DNA of 64,000 nucleotides from Faecalibacterium taiwanense (GTDB taxonomy: Bacteria > Bacillota > Clostridia > Oscillospirales > Ruminococcaceae): assembly GCF_036632915.2 (NCBI RefSeq), contig NZ_CP155552.1, forward strand, positions 1,736,001-1,800,000. Reading direction: 5' to 3'. The notes below the pieces were generated by a model. It was not told where the DNA came from and did no database searches. It saw nothing but the letters and a program-made list of their open reading frames with translations. The stretch's first letter is position 1, and each line of letters starts with the position of its first letter. The translations under genes and the position numbers were made by a program. Shown piece by piece: positions 26,870-36,479 of the stretch.

Positions 26870-27328
26870 GTGCAGGAAGAAATCGAACAGAAGTCATTCA
26901 ACATTATGATCTCCACCACGAAGCTGTCTGCCCGGACTGTCCTGCGGGCAGTTAAAGCGGCGTTTCGGCTGTACCAGTCCAAGGCATCCCAAGGTAAGCA
27001 GAGCGTCCGCACTCTTCTGCGGCAGAACCGGGGCGTGTCCAGCGTGGAGATCAGCAAGACCGGCATCCGTGGTCTGGAACGCTATGCCAAAAAGTACGGC
27101 ATCGACTACGCCATCCGTAAGGACACCTCCGAGGTGCCGCCCCGGTATCTGGTCTTTTTCAAAGCCCCGGACGCAGAAGCCTTCAACTCGGCGTTCAAAG
27201 AGTATTCGGCATCCCTGCTGAACAAGGACAAACGCCCCTCCGTATTGGCAAAACTGCATGAACTGGTGCAGGCTGCGGCAGAACTCCCCGGCAAAGTCCG
27301 GCACAAGGAACAGGAGCGAGGACTGTGA
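26870..27328 (+). CDS. DUF3801 / PcfB-like conjugation protein
   Basis: From GTG 26870 (GGGAGG 8 bases upstream) the protein has 152 residues. The start QKSFNIMISTTKLSARTVL and the segment GIRGLERYAKKYGIDYAIRKD fit DUF3801, which includes PcfB of pCF10, an accessory factor that works with the coupling protein. It overlaps the virD4 start by four bases, in line with that role. Confidence 0.85.
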   Translation: MQEEIEQKSFNIMISTTKLSARTVLRAVKAAFRLYQSKASQGKQSVRTLLRQNRGVSSVEISKTGIRGLERYAKKYGIDYAIRKDTSEVPPRYLVFFKAPDAEAFNSAFKEYSASLLNKDKRPSVLAKLHELVQAAAELPGKVRHKEQERGL

Positions 27329-27861
27329 CCACGAAAAAGCTGACAAAGCTGCTGGCGCTGTGTCTGCCCTATATCCTGCTGGGTCTGGTAGCAACGAATT
27401 TCGGAGAAGCGTGGCGGCTTTCCGAGGGCAAGGAACTGGGCGATAAGATCATGTCCATGATGGGCACAATCTCGGTGGCATTTGCAAACCCTCTGCCCAG
27501 CCTGCATCCGCTTGATTTGCTGGTGGGCTTGTGCTGCGGTGCAGGGTTACGGCTGGCGGTTTATTTGCGTGGAAAAAACGCCATGAAGTACCGCCACGGC
27601 ATGGAGTACGGCTCTGCCCGGTGGGGCACCGCCAAGGATATTGAGCCGTTCATGGCTCCCAAATTTGCCGACAACATTATCCTGACCAAAACGGAACGGC
27701 TGATGATGTCCAACCGCCCACCGGACCCCAAAAACGCCCGGAACAAAAATGTGCTGGTGGTGGGCGGCTCCGGCAGCGGCAAGACCCGGTTTTGGCTCAA
27801 GCCCAACCTTCTACAATGTCATAGTTCCTATGTGGTCACTGACCCGAAAGGGTCACTATAA
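27325..27861 (+). pseudogene. virD4: virD4 coupling protein, 5' part (split by element 1)
   Basis: From GTG 27325 the frame encodes two membrane helices (about 8-26 and 52-75) and the ATP-binding Walker A GGSGSGKTRF, then stops just after VTDPKGS. The rest of the gene (VVECGNALLKNGYKLK...) resumes at 36,507, after element 1. The intact protein is the hexameric ATPase that links the relaxase-DNA complex to the type IV secretion channel. The fragment lacks Walker B and cannot function. Confidence 0.93.
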
Positions 27862-27870
27862 TAAGGATAG
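27843..27870. other. Left attachment junction of element 1
   Basis: CCCGAAAGG (27843-27851) is the shared core, and AATAAGGATAG (27860-27870) is the internal arm repeated inverted at the right end. Confidence 0.8.
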
Positions 27871-27906
27871 AAAGGTCGTGAAAATACAAAACAGGAGGTT
27901 ACACAC

Positions 27907-30267
27907 ATGAGGAAGCAGGAGCAAAAGGGTAAAATCACAGCATTGTACGAAAGGTTATCTCACGACGATGGGCGGTCTGACGAGAGCGTGTCCGTAGAAA
28001 ATCAAAAGCGCATCCTGGAGGACTACGCCCGAAAAAATGGCTTCACTAATGTCCGCCACTTCACCGATGACGGGGTGCGGGGAACGACCTTCAAGCGGCC
28101 CGGCCTGGACGCTATGGTGGACGAGATACGGGCCGGAAATGTGGCTACCGTCATTGTCAAAGACCAGAGCAGAATAGGCCGTGACGTGGTGGAGGTCGGC
28201 TTGCTCAAACGCACCTTTGACGAGTACAACGTCCGCTTTATCGCCGCCAATGACAACCTGGACACCGCCAATGGATTTGATATTATGTCCATCTTCCGGG
28301 ATGTGATAAATGAGTGGTACGTTGCTGACACCAGCCGCAAAATCAAGACCGTTTTCAAGTCCAGAATGGAAAAGGGCCTGCGCTGTTCGGGGGCCGTCCC
28401 CTATGGCTATCTCGCCTCAAAAGAAGAAAAGGGCGAGTGGGTGATCGACGAGGAAGCTGCCGCCGTTGTGCGCCGCATCTTTCAGATGGTCATGGACGGT
28501 CAGAGCGTCAACGGCATCGCCCGAACGCTGCGGGCCGAGCAAATCCCCATCCCTTCCGAACACTGGAAGCGTATCGGCTGTCCTGTTCGAGCCAACAGCT
28601 ACCGCGACCCCTACGCATGGTCTGCCACCACCCTGGGTTATATTCTTAAAAGGCCGGAGTACCTGGGGCGCAAGGTGCTGGGCAAGACTGTCTGTGAGAA
28701 CTACAAGACTAAAAGCACCCGCAGGACAATGCCAGAGGAACAATTTGTATTTGAGGGAGCCGTCCCCGCCATCATTGACGAAGAAACGTGGCACAATGTT
28801 CAGCGTTTGCGGGAAACCAAGCGCCGGACACCCAAGCGGAGTAATGCCCCTAACCGTTTAACCGGACTGCTCTACTGTGCCGACTGCGGCGCAAAGCTGA
28901 CCCACCACAACAGTCTTGTCCAAGGCAAGTACATTGACGATGCTTTCACCTGTTCCAGATACCGGGCACCTATGGAGGATTGCACCATTCACTATGTTGC
29001 CACGCAAAAGCTGGAAGCGGCGATCCTCTCCGCCATCCAGCGGATAAGCTGGTATGTCCGCAACAACGAGCAGGAGTTTGTTCAGCGGGTTCGAAAGGCA
29101 TCCAGTCTGCGCCAGGAGGAAGCAGTCAAGGATTGCCGGAAACAGATTGTCCAGGCGAAGAAGCGCCACGCCGAACTGGACGGACTGGTGAAGAAGCTGT
29201 ACGAGGCCAACGCCACGGGCAAGCTGCCGGATAAGCATTTCAGCCGTCTCCTTGCCGAGTATGACGAGGAACAGGCCGCGCTGGAAGCCTCCATGACGGA
29301 GTGGCAGGGCTTGCTGGACAACTGGAACGCCGACCGGGTGAGAATGACGGAGTTTATCGACCTTGCCAAGCGGTACACCGATTTTTCGGAACTGACTACG
29401 CCCATTCTCAATGAGTTTATCGAGAAAATCGTTGTCCATGAGGGCAACGGACGGGGAAAGCAGCGCCGTCAGCGGTTAGATTTCTATTTCAATTTCATTG
29501 GCGCGTTTGAGGTTCCCGCCGACATTGTGACCCCGATGGAGCAGGAGGAAGAACGCCGCCAGCAGGAGGAACAGGCAGAGAAAGAGGAACGCTCCCAGGT
29601 GCTTGCCCAGGTTCGGTATGAGAGGTACAAGCAGGAGCGCCGGGAGTTTACCGCGAGGAAGCGGGCGGGCCTGTTGACCCCGGAGGAACAGGCGGAGGAA
29701 GAACGGCGGTTAGAGCGCAATCGGGCCTATCAGCAGAAGCAACGCGACAAGAAAAAGGCCAGTCAGCCAGAGAAGCCTCGCAAACGCTCACTGAAGGAAC
29801 TCGCCAAGCTGGATGGAGCCGATCTCACCCCGGAGGAAGCGGAGCGGCTTGCGGCGCACCGCCAGAAGAAAGCCGAGCAGCACAAAGCGTGGCGTGACAG
29901 GCAGAAGTCCGCACAGCCCCCGAAGCCCCAACAGCGGACGTTGAAAGAACTTGCCAGATGTGCCGAGGCAGGTTTGCCTCTCACCCTAGAAGAAGCGGAA
30001 CGGCTGGAAGCCCATCGCAATCGGAAAAAGGCGGCTTTGCAGGATTTGAAAGCCCGCGCCGAAACCGACCCGGTAGCGGCGGCAGAGTTGGCGCAGCAGA
30101 GAGCGCAACAGTCAGAAGCGGTAAAGAAGTCCCGTCAGAAAATGTATGCGGACGCTGCCGCCGGAGATCCCGAAGCCCAGGCCCGGTATGAACGTATGCT
30201 TGCCGCGAGGCGGGAGAACTACCACAGGAAGAAACAGGCAGAAGCCGAAGCTGCTCAAGTCAGCTAA
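27907..30267 (+). CDS. Large serine recombinase of element 1, with long basic C-terminal tail
   Basis: The 786-residue protein starts at ATG 27907 after AGGAGG. It has a resolvase domain (catalytic Ser in YERLS; SRIGRD), a recombinase domain, a zinc ribbon (CADCGAKL ... CSRYR) and a coiled coil. A DUF4368-like segment ends near 545. The last 240 residues are highly charged and contain two copies of a unit built on SLKELAKLDGADLTPEEAERL and TLKELARCAEAGLPLTLEEAERL. Usual relatives have about 500-560 residues. It should integrate and excise element 1 at the virD4 site. Confidence 0.93.
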   Translation: MRKQEQKGKITALYERLSHDDGRSDESVSVENQKRILEDYARKNGFTNVRHFTDDGVRGTTFKRPGLDAMVDEIRAGNVATVIVKDQSRIGRDVVEVGLLKRTFDEYNVRFIAANDNLDTANGFDIMSIFRDVINEWYVADTSRKIKTVFKSRMEKGLRCSGAVPYGYLASKEEKGEWVIDEEAAAVVRRIFQMVMDGQSVNGIARTLRAEQIPIPSEHWKRIGCPVRANSYRDPYAWSATTLGYILKRPEYLGRKVLGKTVCENYKTKSTRRTMPEEQFVFEGAVPAIIDEETWHNVQRLRETKRRTPKRSNAPNRLTGLLYCADCGAKLTHHNSLVQGKYIDDAFTCSRYRAPMEDCTIHYVATQKLEAAILSAIQRISWYVRNNEQEFVQRVRKASSLRQEEAVKDCRKQIVQAKKRHAELDGLVKKLYEANATGKLPDKHFSRLLAEYDEEQAALEASMTEWQGLLDNWNADRVRMTEFIDLAKRYTDFSELTTPILNEFIEKIVVHEGNGRGKQRRQRLDFYFNFIGAFEVPADIVTPMEQEEERRQQEEQAEKEERSQVLAQVRYERYKQERREFTARKRAGLLTPEEQAEEERRLERNRAYQQKQRDKKKASQPEKPRKRSLKELAKLDGADLTPEEAERLAAHRQKKAEQHKAWRDRQKSAQPPKPQQRTLKELARCAEAGLPLTLEEAERLEAHRNRKKAALQDLKARAETDPVAAAELAQQRAQQSEAVKKSRQKMYADAAAGDPEAQARYERMLAARRENYHRKKQAEAEAAQVS

Positions 30268-30278
30268 CGTAGATACAG

Positions 30279-30314
30279 AAAACGCCAGGGACAACGATAG
30301 TCCGTGGCGTTTTT
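30279..30314 (+). terminator. Terminator after the recombinase gene
   Basis: AACGCCA (30281-30287) and TGGCGTT (30305-30311), with an inner GGGAC/GTCC extension, are followed by T residues. It also lies at the 3' end of the converging nuclease gene. Confidence 0.75.
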
Positions 30315-30318
30315 GTCA

Positions 30319-31263
30319 TTACTGCCGTTCCAGCAAATCCATATATTTCTGACGTTCGCCCTCCGGGACTTTCAGCGCCGCCATAGCCTGTTCAATGGTC
30401 AGCCCCATCGTTTCCATGAGGTTTTTGATAGAGGACAAGATACCTTTAGCAACGCCTTTTTCCTCAACGCCCTTGCTCAAATTACACATGACCGACACCT
30501 CCCTTTCCATTGTCTGCGTCATTTGAATGTCGTAATCGTCCTGCAAAATTTTCCGCTTTTCCGCCTCGCTGGTTTCGTTGGAGAGAAGCACATCCAGCAT
30601 CCGCAATACGCCGTCATAATTTGACCCATCCGGCCCGCCAAGGCACAGCATGATGATGGACAGCAAATCATAATTCCTGATGGGTTCTTTGCCCTCGCCG
30701 ACCAGATATTCTTCCACCAGCCGATACCGGGTAATGGTGTTCTCTCGATACTGCGGCGGTTTCATGCAAATCCAGATGGAGTAGACCTTCTTGATTTTCT
30801 CATAATGGGAGCCAGTGAACTCCCTGCCGTACTGGGAAGAAATCATGCGGCAACAGTAGTATATGCCACGCTTTATCAGCGGATAGCCGGGGTAAAAATC
30901 GTTCTGGGCCTCCACGTTGATGATGAGGGCAATTTGTTCCTCGGAGTCGGGAACGATGGCGCGGAAGCGAATGTCATAGGTGACTGTCCCCTCGCGCACC
31001 GATTTGTCCTCGGTGTCCATGCCGCTGATGACTGTGCCACCCTCGTCCGGCAGCACCGGGACGGCGGACACCTGGGGTTGGCCCTCAATGTACTTCTCGG
31101 CAATATCATTGACATCGCAATCCTTGTATTCTTCCAGGCAGGACTTCATAATCCGCGCCAGGATTGCCTTTTCAGACAGGACACGCTTACAGGCGGCATC
31201 ATAACCCGCGCTGTCATCTGTGACGTGCAGTCCCTGGGCGATTGTCGTTTTGAGCTCCACCAT
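30319..31263 (-). CDS. Rpn-family recombination-promoting nuclease / putative transposase
   Basis: From ATG 31263 (AAGG upstream) the protein has 314 residues. The core segment AIVPDSEEQIALIINVEAQND, then GYPLIKRGIYYCCRMIS, matches the PD-(D/E)XK nuclease fold of Rpn/'putative transposase' proteins, with the acidic residue and the E-A-Q box in place. The C-terminus has the typical short helical repeat (LMETMGLTIEQAMAALKVPE). Rpn proteins cleave DNA and promote recA-independent recombination. Longer starts upstream lack a ribosome site. It lies opposite to all other genes of element 1. Confidence 0.85.
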   Translation of the reverse strand: MVELKTTIAQGLHVTDDSAGYDAACKRVLSEKAILARIMKSCLEEYKDCDVNDIAEKYIEGQPQVSAVPVLPDEGGTVISGMDTEDKSVREGTVTYDIRFRAIVPDSEEQIALIINVEAQNDFYPGYPLIKRGIYYCCRMISSQYGREFTGSHYEKIKKVYSIWICMKPPQYRENTITRYRLVEEYLVGEGKEPIRNYDLLSIIMLCLGGPDGSNYDGVLRMLDVLLSNETSEAEKRKILQDDYDIQMTQTMEREVSVMCNLSKGVEEKGVAKGILSSIKNLMETMGLTIEQAMAALKVPEGERQKYMDLLERQ

Positions 31264-31395
31264 CCTCACCTTCTTTCGTTTCATTCTACCACAGCTTTGC
31301 CAGCGCGTCCACTTCTTTTTGAAAAGAGTTGCGTATGGCGTATACACGAGAGAGATATGGAGGTGCAGTGACAGAAAAAATTTATCTTAACAGGG

Positions 31396-31424
31396 TTGCT
31401 TTTGGGAATTTGATATGCTATACT
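31396..31424 (+). promoter_or_regulatory. Promoter of the tetracycline-resistance transcript
   Basis: TTGCTT (31396-31401) and TATACT (31419-31424) are 17 bases apart, 33 bases before the leader peptide. Confidence 0.7.
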
Positions 31425-31456
31425 ATAAAAAAATCCAAGCAAAGGAGTTTATCAAT

Positions 31457-31480
31457 ATGCGGCAAGGTATTCTTAAATAA
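31457..31480 (+). CDS. Leader peptide MRQGILK of the tet gene
   Basis: A seven-codon ORF with AAAGGAG 9 bases upstream lies inside the first stem of the tet leader. Short leaders of this kind upstream of ribosomal-protection genes couple ribosome stalling by tetracycline to read-through of a terminator. Confidence 0.7.
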   Translation: MRQGILK

Positions 31481-31666
31481 AATTTGATAATGGGAACAAA
31501 GACAAACGTCCTCAAGGAGAGGGCTTGGTTTTTGTACCCAATTTAAGAATACTTTTGCCTTTTCATTTCATATCGTGATAGACAACGGCCAGCCTTGGCC
31601 GCAGTTTTCATGTGTGTCCTACCTATCATCCCCAGCGGTAAAAGTATTTGTCGCTGGGGATTTTTG
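31467..31666 (+). promoter_or_regulatory. Transcription attenuator of the tet gene
   Basis: GTATTCTTAAAT, covering the leader peptide's end, can pair with ATTTAAGAATAC about 65 bases downstream. Further on, ATCCCCAGCG (31628-31637) pairs with CGCTGGGGAT (31652-31661) before TTTTT, a clear terminator 35 bases upstream of the tet start. The layout resembles the tet(M) attenuator of Tn916. Confidence 0.75.
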
Positions 31667-31699
31667 CGCCCTTCTGGGCCTTGTATGGAGGACAATCAT

Positions 31700-33637
31700 A
31701 TGAAAATCATCAATATTGGCATTCTTGCTCATGTAGACGCAGGTAAGACGACCTTGACGGAGAGCCTGTTATATACCAGCGGAGCAATCGAGGCGCCCGG
31801 CAGTGTGGATCAGGGAACAACGAGAACGGACACCATGTTTTTAGAGCGGCAGCGTGGAATCACCATTCAAACGGCGGTCACTTCCTTTCAGTGGCACGAT
31901 TGTAAGGTCAACATTGTGGATACTCCTGGGCATATGGATTTCTTAGCGGAGGTCTATCGCTCCCTTGCCATTCTTGACGGAGCGATTTTGGTTGTTTCTG
32001 CAAAAGACGGCGTTCAGGCGCAGACCCGTATTCTGTTTCATGCTCTGCAAGTAATGAAAATCCCAACTGTTATCTTTATTAACAAAATCGACCAGGACGG
32101 GATTGACCTGCCAGGTGTGTATCAGTCTATCCGAGATAAGCTCTCCGCAAATATGATTATTAAGCAGAACGTGCAGCTTTCCCCGGATATATCCATCATG
32201 GAAAACATGGGGCTGGAGAATTGGGATACCGTGATTGCGGACTGTGATGAATTGTTGGAGAAATATATTGCCGGAGAACCAATGGACAAAGAAGAACTTC
32301 TGCGGGAGGAAAACAGGAGAATCCAAAGCGTCTCTCTGTTTCCGGTCTATCATGGCAGTGCCAAGGTAAACTTGGGAATCCGACAACTCATTGAAGCGGT
32401 CACAGATACATTCCAATCACCCACCGGGCAGAACAGCTCTGAATTGTGCGGAACTGTGTTCAAAGTTGAGTACGCAAACCAGAGCCAACGCCTTGCCTAT
32501 CTGCGGTTGTATAGCGGTACGCTTCATTTGCGGGATTCCGTAGCCTTGGCAGGGAAAGAAAAACTGAAAATTACGGAAATGCGTATCCCCTCAAAGGGTG
32601 AGATTGTCCGAACAGAGATTGCCCATGCGGGCGAGATCGTCATTGTACCCTGCGACAGTTTGCGGCTGAATGATGTGCTGGGAAACAAACTGCTGCTGCC
32701 CCGTGAAACGTGGAGCGACAATCCTCTCCCTTTGCTGCGGACAACAATTGCACCAGAGAAACCAGAACAGAGGGAACGCTTGTTAAACGCCTTGACAGAA
32801 ATTGCGGATACCGACCCGCTTCTGCGCTATGAAGTAGACGCTGTGACCCATGAGATCATTCTCTCCTTTTTGGGCCGGGTACAATTGGAAATTATCTCTG
32901 ATCTTCTGGTGGAAAAATATCAGCTCAACACAACTGCAAAAGAACCTACCGTCATCTATATGGAGAGGCCATTGAAAGCGGTAAGTCACACCATTCATAT
33001 CGAAGTGCCGCCCAATCCATTCTGGGCGTCCATCGGGCTGTCCGTCACCCCTCTCCCCCTTGGCACCGGAGTGCAGTATGAGAGCAAAGTTTCCGTTGGA
33101 TACTTGAATCAGAGTTTTCAAAACGCTGTATTGGATGGTATCCGCTACGGTCTGGAACAAGGCGTGTATGGATGGAAGGTAACGGACTGTAAAATCTGTT
33201 TTGAGTATGGGCTTTATTATAGTCCGGTCAGCACTCCCGCAGACTTTCGGTCATTGGCACCTATTGTATTGGAGCAGGTGTTGAAAAAGGCGGGGACGCA
33301 GCTATTGGAACCATATCTTTCTTTTACACTCTATGCGCCGCAGGAATATCTCTCCAGAGCTTATCATGACGCACCAAAATATTGCGCGAGTATTGAAACG
33401 ACCCAGGTTAAAAACAGCGAGGTGATTTTTACTGGCGAAATCCCTGCCCGCTGTGTGCAAGAGTACCGCAATGACCTCACCTTTTATACAAACGGGAGAA
33501 GCGTTTGTTTAACAGAATTGAAGGGGTATCAAATCGCCAGCGGCGAACCAGTTTTTCAGCCACGCCGCCCAAACACCCGGATTGATAAGGTGCGCCATAT
33601 GTTCAACAAAATTCTCCCATCAATGATGGACTTATAA
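31700..33637 (+). CDS. Ribosomal-protection tetracycline resistance protein, tet(W)/tet(O)/tet(32) group
   Basis: The 645-residue GTPase begins [22 protein letters not shown] after GGAGG. It carries the G1 loop [13 protein letters not shown] and NKID motifs and the EF-G-like domains II-V, ending KVRHMFNKI plus a short extra tail. Such proteins bind the tetracycline-stalled ribosome and release the drug. Parts recall Tet(W) ([19 protein letters not shown]), others Tet(O) ([17 protein letters not shown]), so it could be a mosaic or a separate class. Typing needs a database comparison. An upstream in-frame extension to 31595 runs through the terminator and is not used. Confidence 0.95.
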   Translation: MKIINIGILAHVDAGKTTLTESLLYTSGAIEAPGSVDQGTTRTDTMFLERQRGITIQTAVTSFQWHDCKVNIVDTPGHMDFLAEVYRSLAILDGAILVVSAKDGVQAQTRILFHALQVMKIPTVIFINKIDQDGIDLPGVYQSIRDKLSANMIIKQNVQLSPDISIMENMGLENWDTVIADCDELLEKYIAGEPMDKEELLREENRRIQSVSLFPVYHGSAKVNLGIRQLIEAVTDTFQSPTGQNSSELCGTVFKVEYANQSQRLAYLRLYSGTLHLRDSVALAGKEKLKITEMRIPSKGEIVRTEIAHAGEIVIVPCDSLRLNDVLGNKLLLPRETWSDNPLPLLRTTIAPEKPEQRERLLNALTEIADTDPLLRYEVDAVTHEIILSFLGRVQLEIISDLLVEKYQLNTTAKEPTVIYMERPLKAVSHTIHIEVPPNPFWASIGLSVTPLPLGTGVQYESKVSVGYLNQSFQNAVLDGIRYGLEQGVYGWKVTDCKICFEYGLYYSPVSTPADFRSLAPIVLEQVLKKAGTQLLEPYLSFTLYAPQEYLSRAYHDAPKYCASIETTQVKNSEVIFTGEIPARCVQEYRNDLTFYTNGRSVCLTELKGYQIASGEPVFQPRRPNTRIDKVRHMFNKILPSMMDL

Positions 33638-33640
33638 AAT

Positions 33641-33689
33641 CCCTTTGGAACAAAGGGCGCACTTCTATACATGGTCTGCGACCATGTAT
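33641..33689 (-). other. oriT of element 1 (RSF1010/MOBQ-like)
   Basis: On the minus strand a perfect 10-bp inverted repeat ATACATGGTC/GACCATGTAT (33667-33689) is followed by AGAAGTGCGCCCTTT. Inverted repeat plus AAGTGCGCCCT is the nick-region layout of RSF1010-type origins served by MobA relaxases. The same core is found at 52601-52629. Confidence 0.8.
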
Positions 33690-33937
33690 CGTGCGCTCTG
33701 CGAGGCTACGGCCCGGACTTCCGAAAGTCCGGGCCGTTTGCGTCGCTCCGCTCCGTACAAGGGGCTGCGCCCCTTGCGCCGCTTTGCGGCTATCCCTGCG
33801 CCCTCGCTGGAAAGGTACATCCGCTCTGCGTCTGCACCTTTCCAGCGAGGCTAAAACCGAATACCGTTACCCTTGACCGTTTACCCGACACAGCAGGTAG
33901 ACGGTCTTTTGTTTTGCCAAGAAGGAGGTCAAACACG
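33690..33937 (+). other. Hairpin-rich leader between oriT and DUF3847
   Basis: No gene is seen. CGGCCCGGACTT (33709-33720) pairs with AAGTCCGGGCCG (33725-33736). GCTGGAAAGGT and ACCTTTCCAGC form a second long-range pair near 33810-33850. They may belong to the transfer origin or regulate the mob genes. Confidence 0.55.
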
Positions 33938-34231
33938 ATGGACAAGTCACGCGAAGAATTAGAGAAAGAGTATGCTGAGGCCACCGCTAAGTTGGAGCAG
34001 TACCAGCACAGAGGCCAGCGGTATGAGAACCGCATCCGCTACTACACCCAAGGCGAAAGGAAGAAGCGAAACCACCGACTTATCACCCGTGGCGGAGCGG
34101 TGGAGAGTATCGCCCCGGAGGTGCGCGGCATGAGCGAAAGGGCCTTTTTTCTTTTGATGGAAAAGGTCTTTTCCCTGCCGGAAGTTGCCGCCCTGGTGAG
34201 CCAAGCCACTGACCAGCAGGAAAGCGGATAA
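33938..34231 (+). CDS. DUF3847 protein (mob accessory)
   Basis: From ATG 33938 (GAAGGAGG upstream) the protein has 97 residues: an N-terminal coiled coil (REELEKEYAEATAKLEQYQHRG), then RKKRNHRLITRGGAVESI and an acidic C-terminus with LPEVAALV. This is DUF3847, regularly found just before MobA/MobL relaxases, and it is probably a relaxosome accessory factor. It lies directly against mobA. A homologue is at 52285-52602 in element 2. Confidence 0.85.
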   Translation: MDKSREELEKEYAEATAKLEQYQHRGQRYENRIRYYTQGERKKRNHRLITRGGAVESIAPEVRGMSERAFFLLMEKVFSLPEVAALVSQATDQQESG

Positions 34232-35696
34232 TTGGCCCTGTTCCATCTCCACGTTACCCAGGTCAAACGGAGCGCGGGACAGTCTGTTGTCACGTCCGCC
34301 GCCTACCGAGCCGGGGAGAAATTGTATAGCGAATACTATGGCGAGGTCAGCGACTACACCCACAAGGGCGGCGTGGTCTGCACAGACATTCTCCTGCCGC
34401 CCCAGGCCCCCAACCAGTACCAAGACCGCGCCACCCTCTGGAACGCCGTGGAGAAGGCCGAGCGCGGCAAGAAAGCCCAGCTTGCATATAGCTTTGACAT
34501 TGCCTTGCAGAACGAGTTTTCATTGGAGGAAAACATCGCTCTTGCAAGGCAATTTGTTTCGGAGCAGCTTGTGGGCCGGGGCATGATTGCCGACTTTGCC
34601 ATCCACCAGCCGGACAAGGAGGACGGCGGTATTCCTAACCCGCACTTTCATGTTCTCTGCCCCATCCGGCCCATTGAGCCAGACGGCAAATGGGGGTGCA
34701 AGCAGCGCCGCCGCTACCGTCTGGACGAGGACGGGAACCGCATTATGGGAGAGGACGGCAAGCCCTCTTTGACGCTGTTCCCACTACCGACTGGGGAAGC
34801 CCGGAAACACTGGAACATTGGCGGGAGGCGTGGGCCGCTATGGTGAACGCCAAGTTTGAGGAAAAGGGGCTGACCTGCCGCATCGACCACCGCTCCTATG
34901 AGCGTCAGGGCCTTGACCTGCTGCCCACCGTCCATGAGGGCGTGGCCGTCCGCCAGATGGAGGCCAAGGGCATCCCCACCGACAAGGGCGATCTGAACCG
35001 CTGGATAAAAAAGGCCAACAACATTCTGCGGGATATTCGGAAGAAAATCGCCGGCCTGACGGATTGGATTAAGGCCATAAAAGAAGAATTGAGCAAGCCC
35101 CAGGCCCCGACCCTTGCCGCCCTGCTGACCGACTACTATGAGGGCCGGAACGCCGGAGCATGGAGCCGCAACGCCAGGATTGGAAATCTTAAAGGTTTTG
35201 CCGAGGCCATCAATTTTCTGACCGAGAGGGCATCGCTACGCTGGAAGATTTAGAGACCCATATCGCCGCCCAGAGTGAACGAACGGAGGCCATCAACACA
35301 TCCATGAAAGCGAAGCGTGACCGTCTGAACGAATTGAAGGAACTGCTTCGCCTTGTTGACCTCTACCGAGACACCAAGCCCGTCTATGACGAGTTGCAGG
35401 GTATCAAGTGGAAGGGCAAGCGGGAAAAATTCGAGAGGGAGCATGAGAACGAGTTGAGGACGTTCCACATGGCCCGCCGGAAGCTGGACAAGCACCGTTC
35501 CCCTGCTGGTAAAATCCCCGTTCATGCGTGGGAACAGGAACAGGCGAGGCTTCACCAGGAGTACACAGCCGAGTATGAGCAGTACAAGCCTATCCAAGAC
35601 GATTTGCGGCGGCTTCAACAGGTGAAGCGGAACGCCGATGCTGCCATACACCAGCAGGAGCAGACCCAGCAGAAACGCCGGGAGGTGGAGCGGTGA
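34232..35696 (+). pseudogene. mobA: MobA/MobL-family relaxase of element 1, two apparent frameshifts
   Basis: The TTG start at 34232 gives FHLHVTQVKRSAGQSVVTSAAYRAG, the typical start of MobA/MobL relaxases, and the metal-binding segment NPHFHVLCPIRP. The frame breaks near 34765 (CCC run) and near 35229 (GGG run). One added base at each point restores a single ORF of about 488 residues ending KRREVER at 35696. The product would nick the oriT at 33641. The C-terminal half is a long helical domain. Confidence 0.85.
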
Positions 35697-36181
35697 ACGG
35701 CATTCCCCGACTGACCTACCAGCAGTACCGAGCCGTCCGGCGGCTGGTGCATGACTGCTGCAATTATGACGGCGGCAACTGTCTTGCTCTTGATGACGGC
35801 TGGGAGCCTTGTGTCTGCGTCCAGAGTATCACCTATTCCCTGGTCTGTAAATGGTTCCGCGCCGCCGTCCTGCCAACAGACAAGGGGTTGTGTGCCGCCT
35901 TGCTCCACCGAGGACAGGCGCGGCCCTGTGCCGAGTGCGGGGCGATGTTCGTGCCGCGCTCCAATCGGGGCAAATACTGTGACGAGTGCGCCGCCAATGT
36001 GCGCCGGAGAAAGAAAGCTGCCAGCGAACGGGAACGCCGCAGGCGTGGACATTTAGAGGCTGAAAAGCCTTGCAATCAGGGGGCTTGTGGACAGTCCTCA
36101 AAGGGGACTAATACATTCCCCTTCCCCCACTCCAACGTGGGCGGCAAAATGGCGCTCACGTGGATTAACTTTGATGAATGA
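35693..36181 (+). CDS. Cysteine-rich VLP-type small protein
   Basis: The GTG start at 35693 overlaps mobA by four bases and has GGAGG upstream. The 162-residue protein holds the Cys patterns CCNYDGGNC, CVCV and CAECGAMF ... CDECAANVRRRKK, the last a zinc ribbon. It resembles the 'cysteine-rich VLP' family that accompanies relaxases on Clostridia elements. DNA or RNA binding is likely; function unknown. Confidence 0.75.
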   Translation: MNGIPRLTYQQYRAVRRLVHDCCNYDGGNCLALDDGWEPCVCVQSITYSLVCKWFRAAVLPTDKGLCAALLHRGQARPCAECGAMFVPRSNRGKYCDECAANVRRRKKAASERERRRRGHLEAEKPCNQGACGQSSKGTNTFPFPHSNVGGKMALTWINFDE

Positions 36182-36195
36182 TGAAAGGAGAGCCT

Positions 36196-36461
36196 ATGAC
36201 CTACGACCCCAGCATGACGATCACCAGCACCATCCCCGCCCCGGAGGGGAGCGACAGCACCAGCAGAGAGGGCAAGGCCATCCCCTGCCCGTGATGGCGG
36301 GCGGCAACGCTTCACCCGCCCCGGACGTACCGCCACCCGATATGGTAAAGACCGTTGGCGGTACGACCTTTGATATTTATTTCCATTTCAGCCAGACCAG
36401 CCGGGAAACCTTTACCGACAAGGTACTGCGCCTTATTCAATCCGATGTTGTAACCTCATAA
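36196..36461 (+). pseudogene. TnpW-like protein, apparent frameshift
   Basis: ATG 36196 follows GAAAGGAG. The frame breaks in the CCCC run near 36283. With one more C it continues to a C-terminus VGGTTFDIYFHFSQTSRETF, then DKVLRLIQSD, the TnpW signature. The protein would have about 88 residues. It is the last gene before the right end of element 1. Function unknown. Confidence 0.65.
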
Positions 36462-36479
36462 AAATAATTTACTTTTTCT

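Noticed and set aside
31595..31699. N-terminal extension of the tet protein
   Set aside because: The extended frame runs through the attenuator terminator; the normal family start at 31700 has GGAGG in front.
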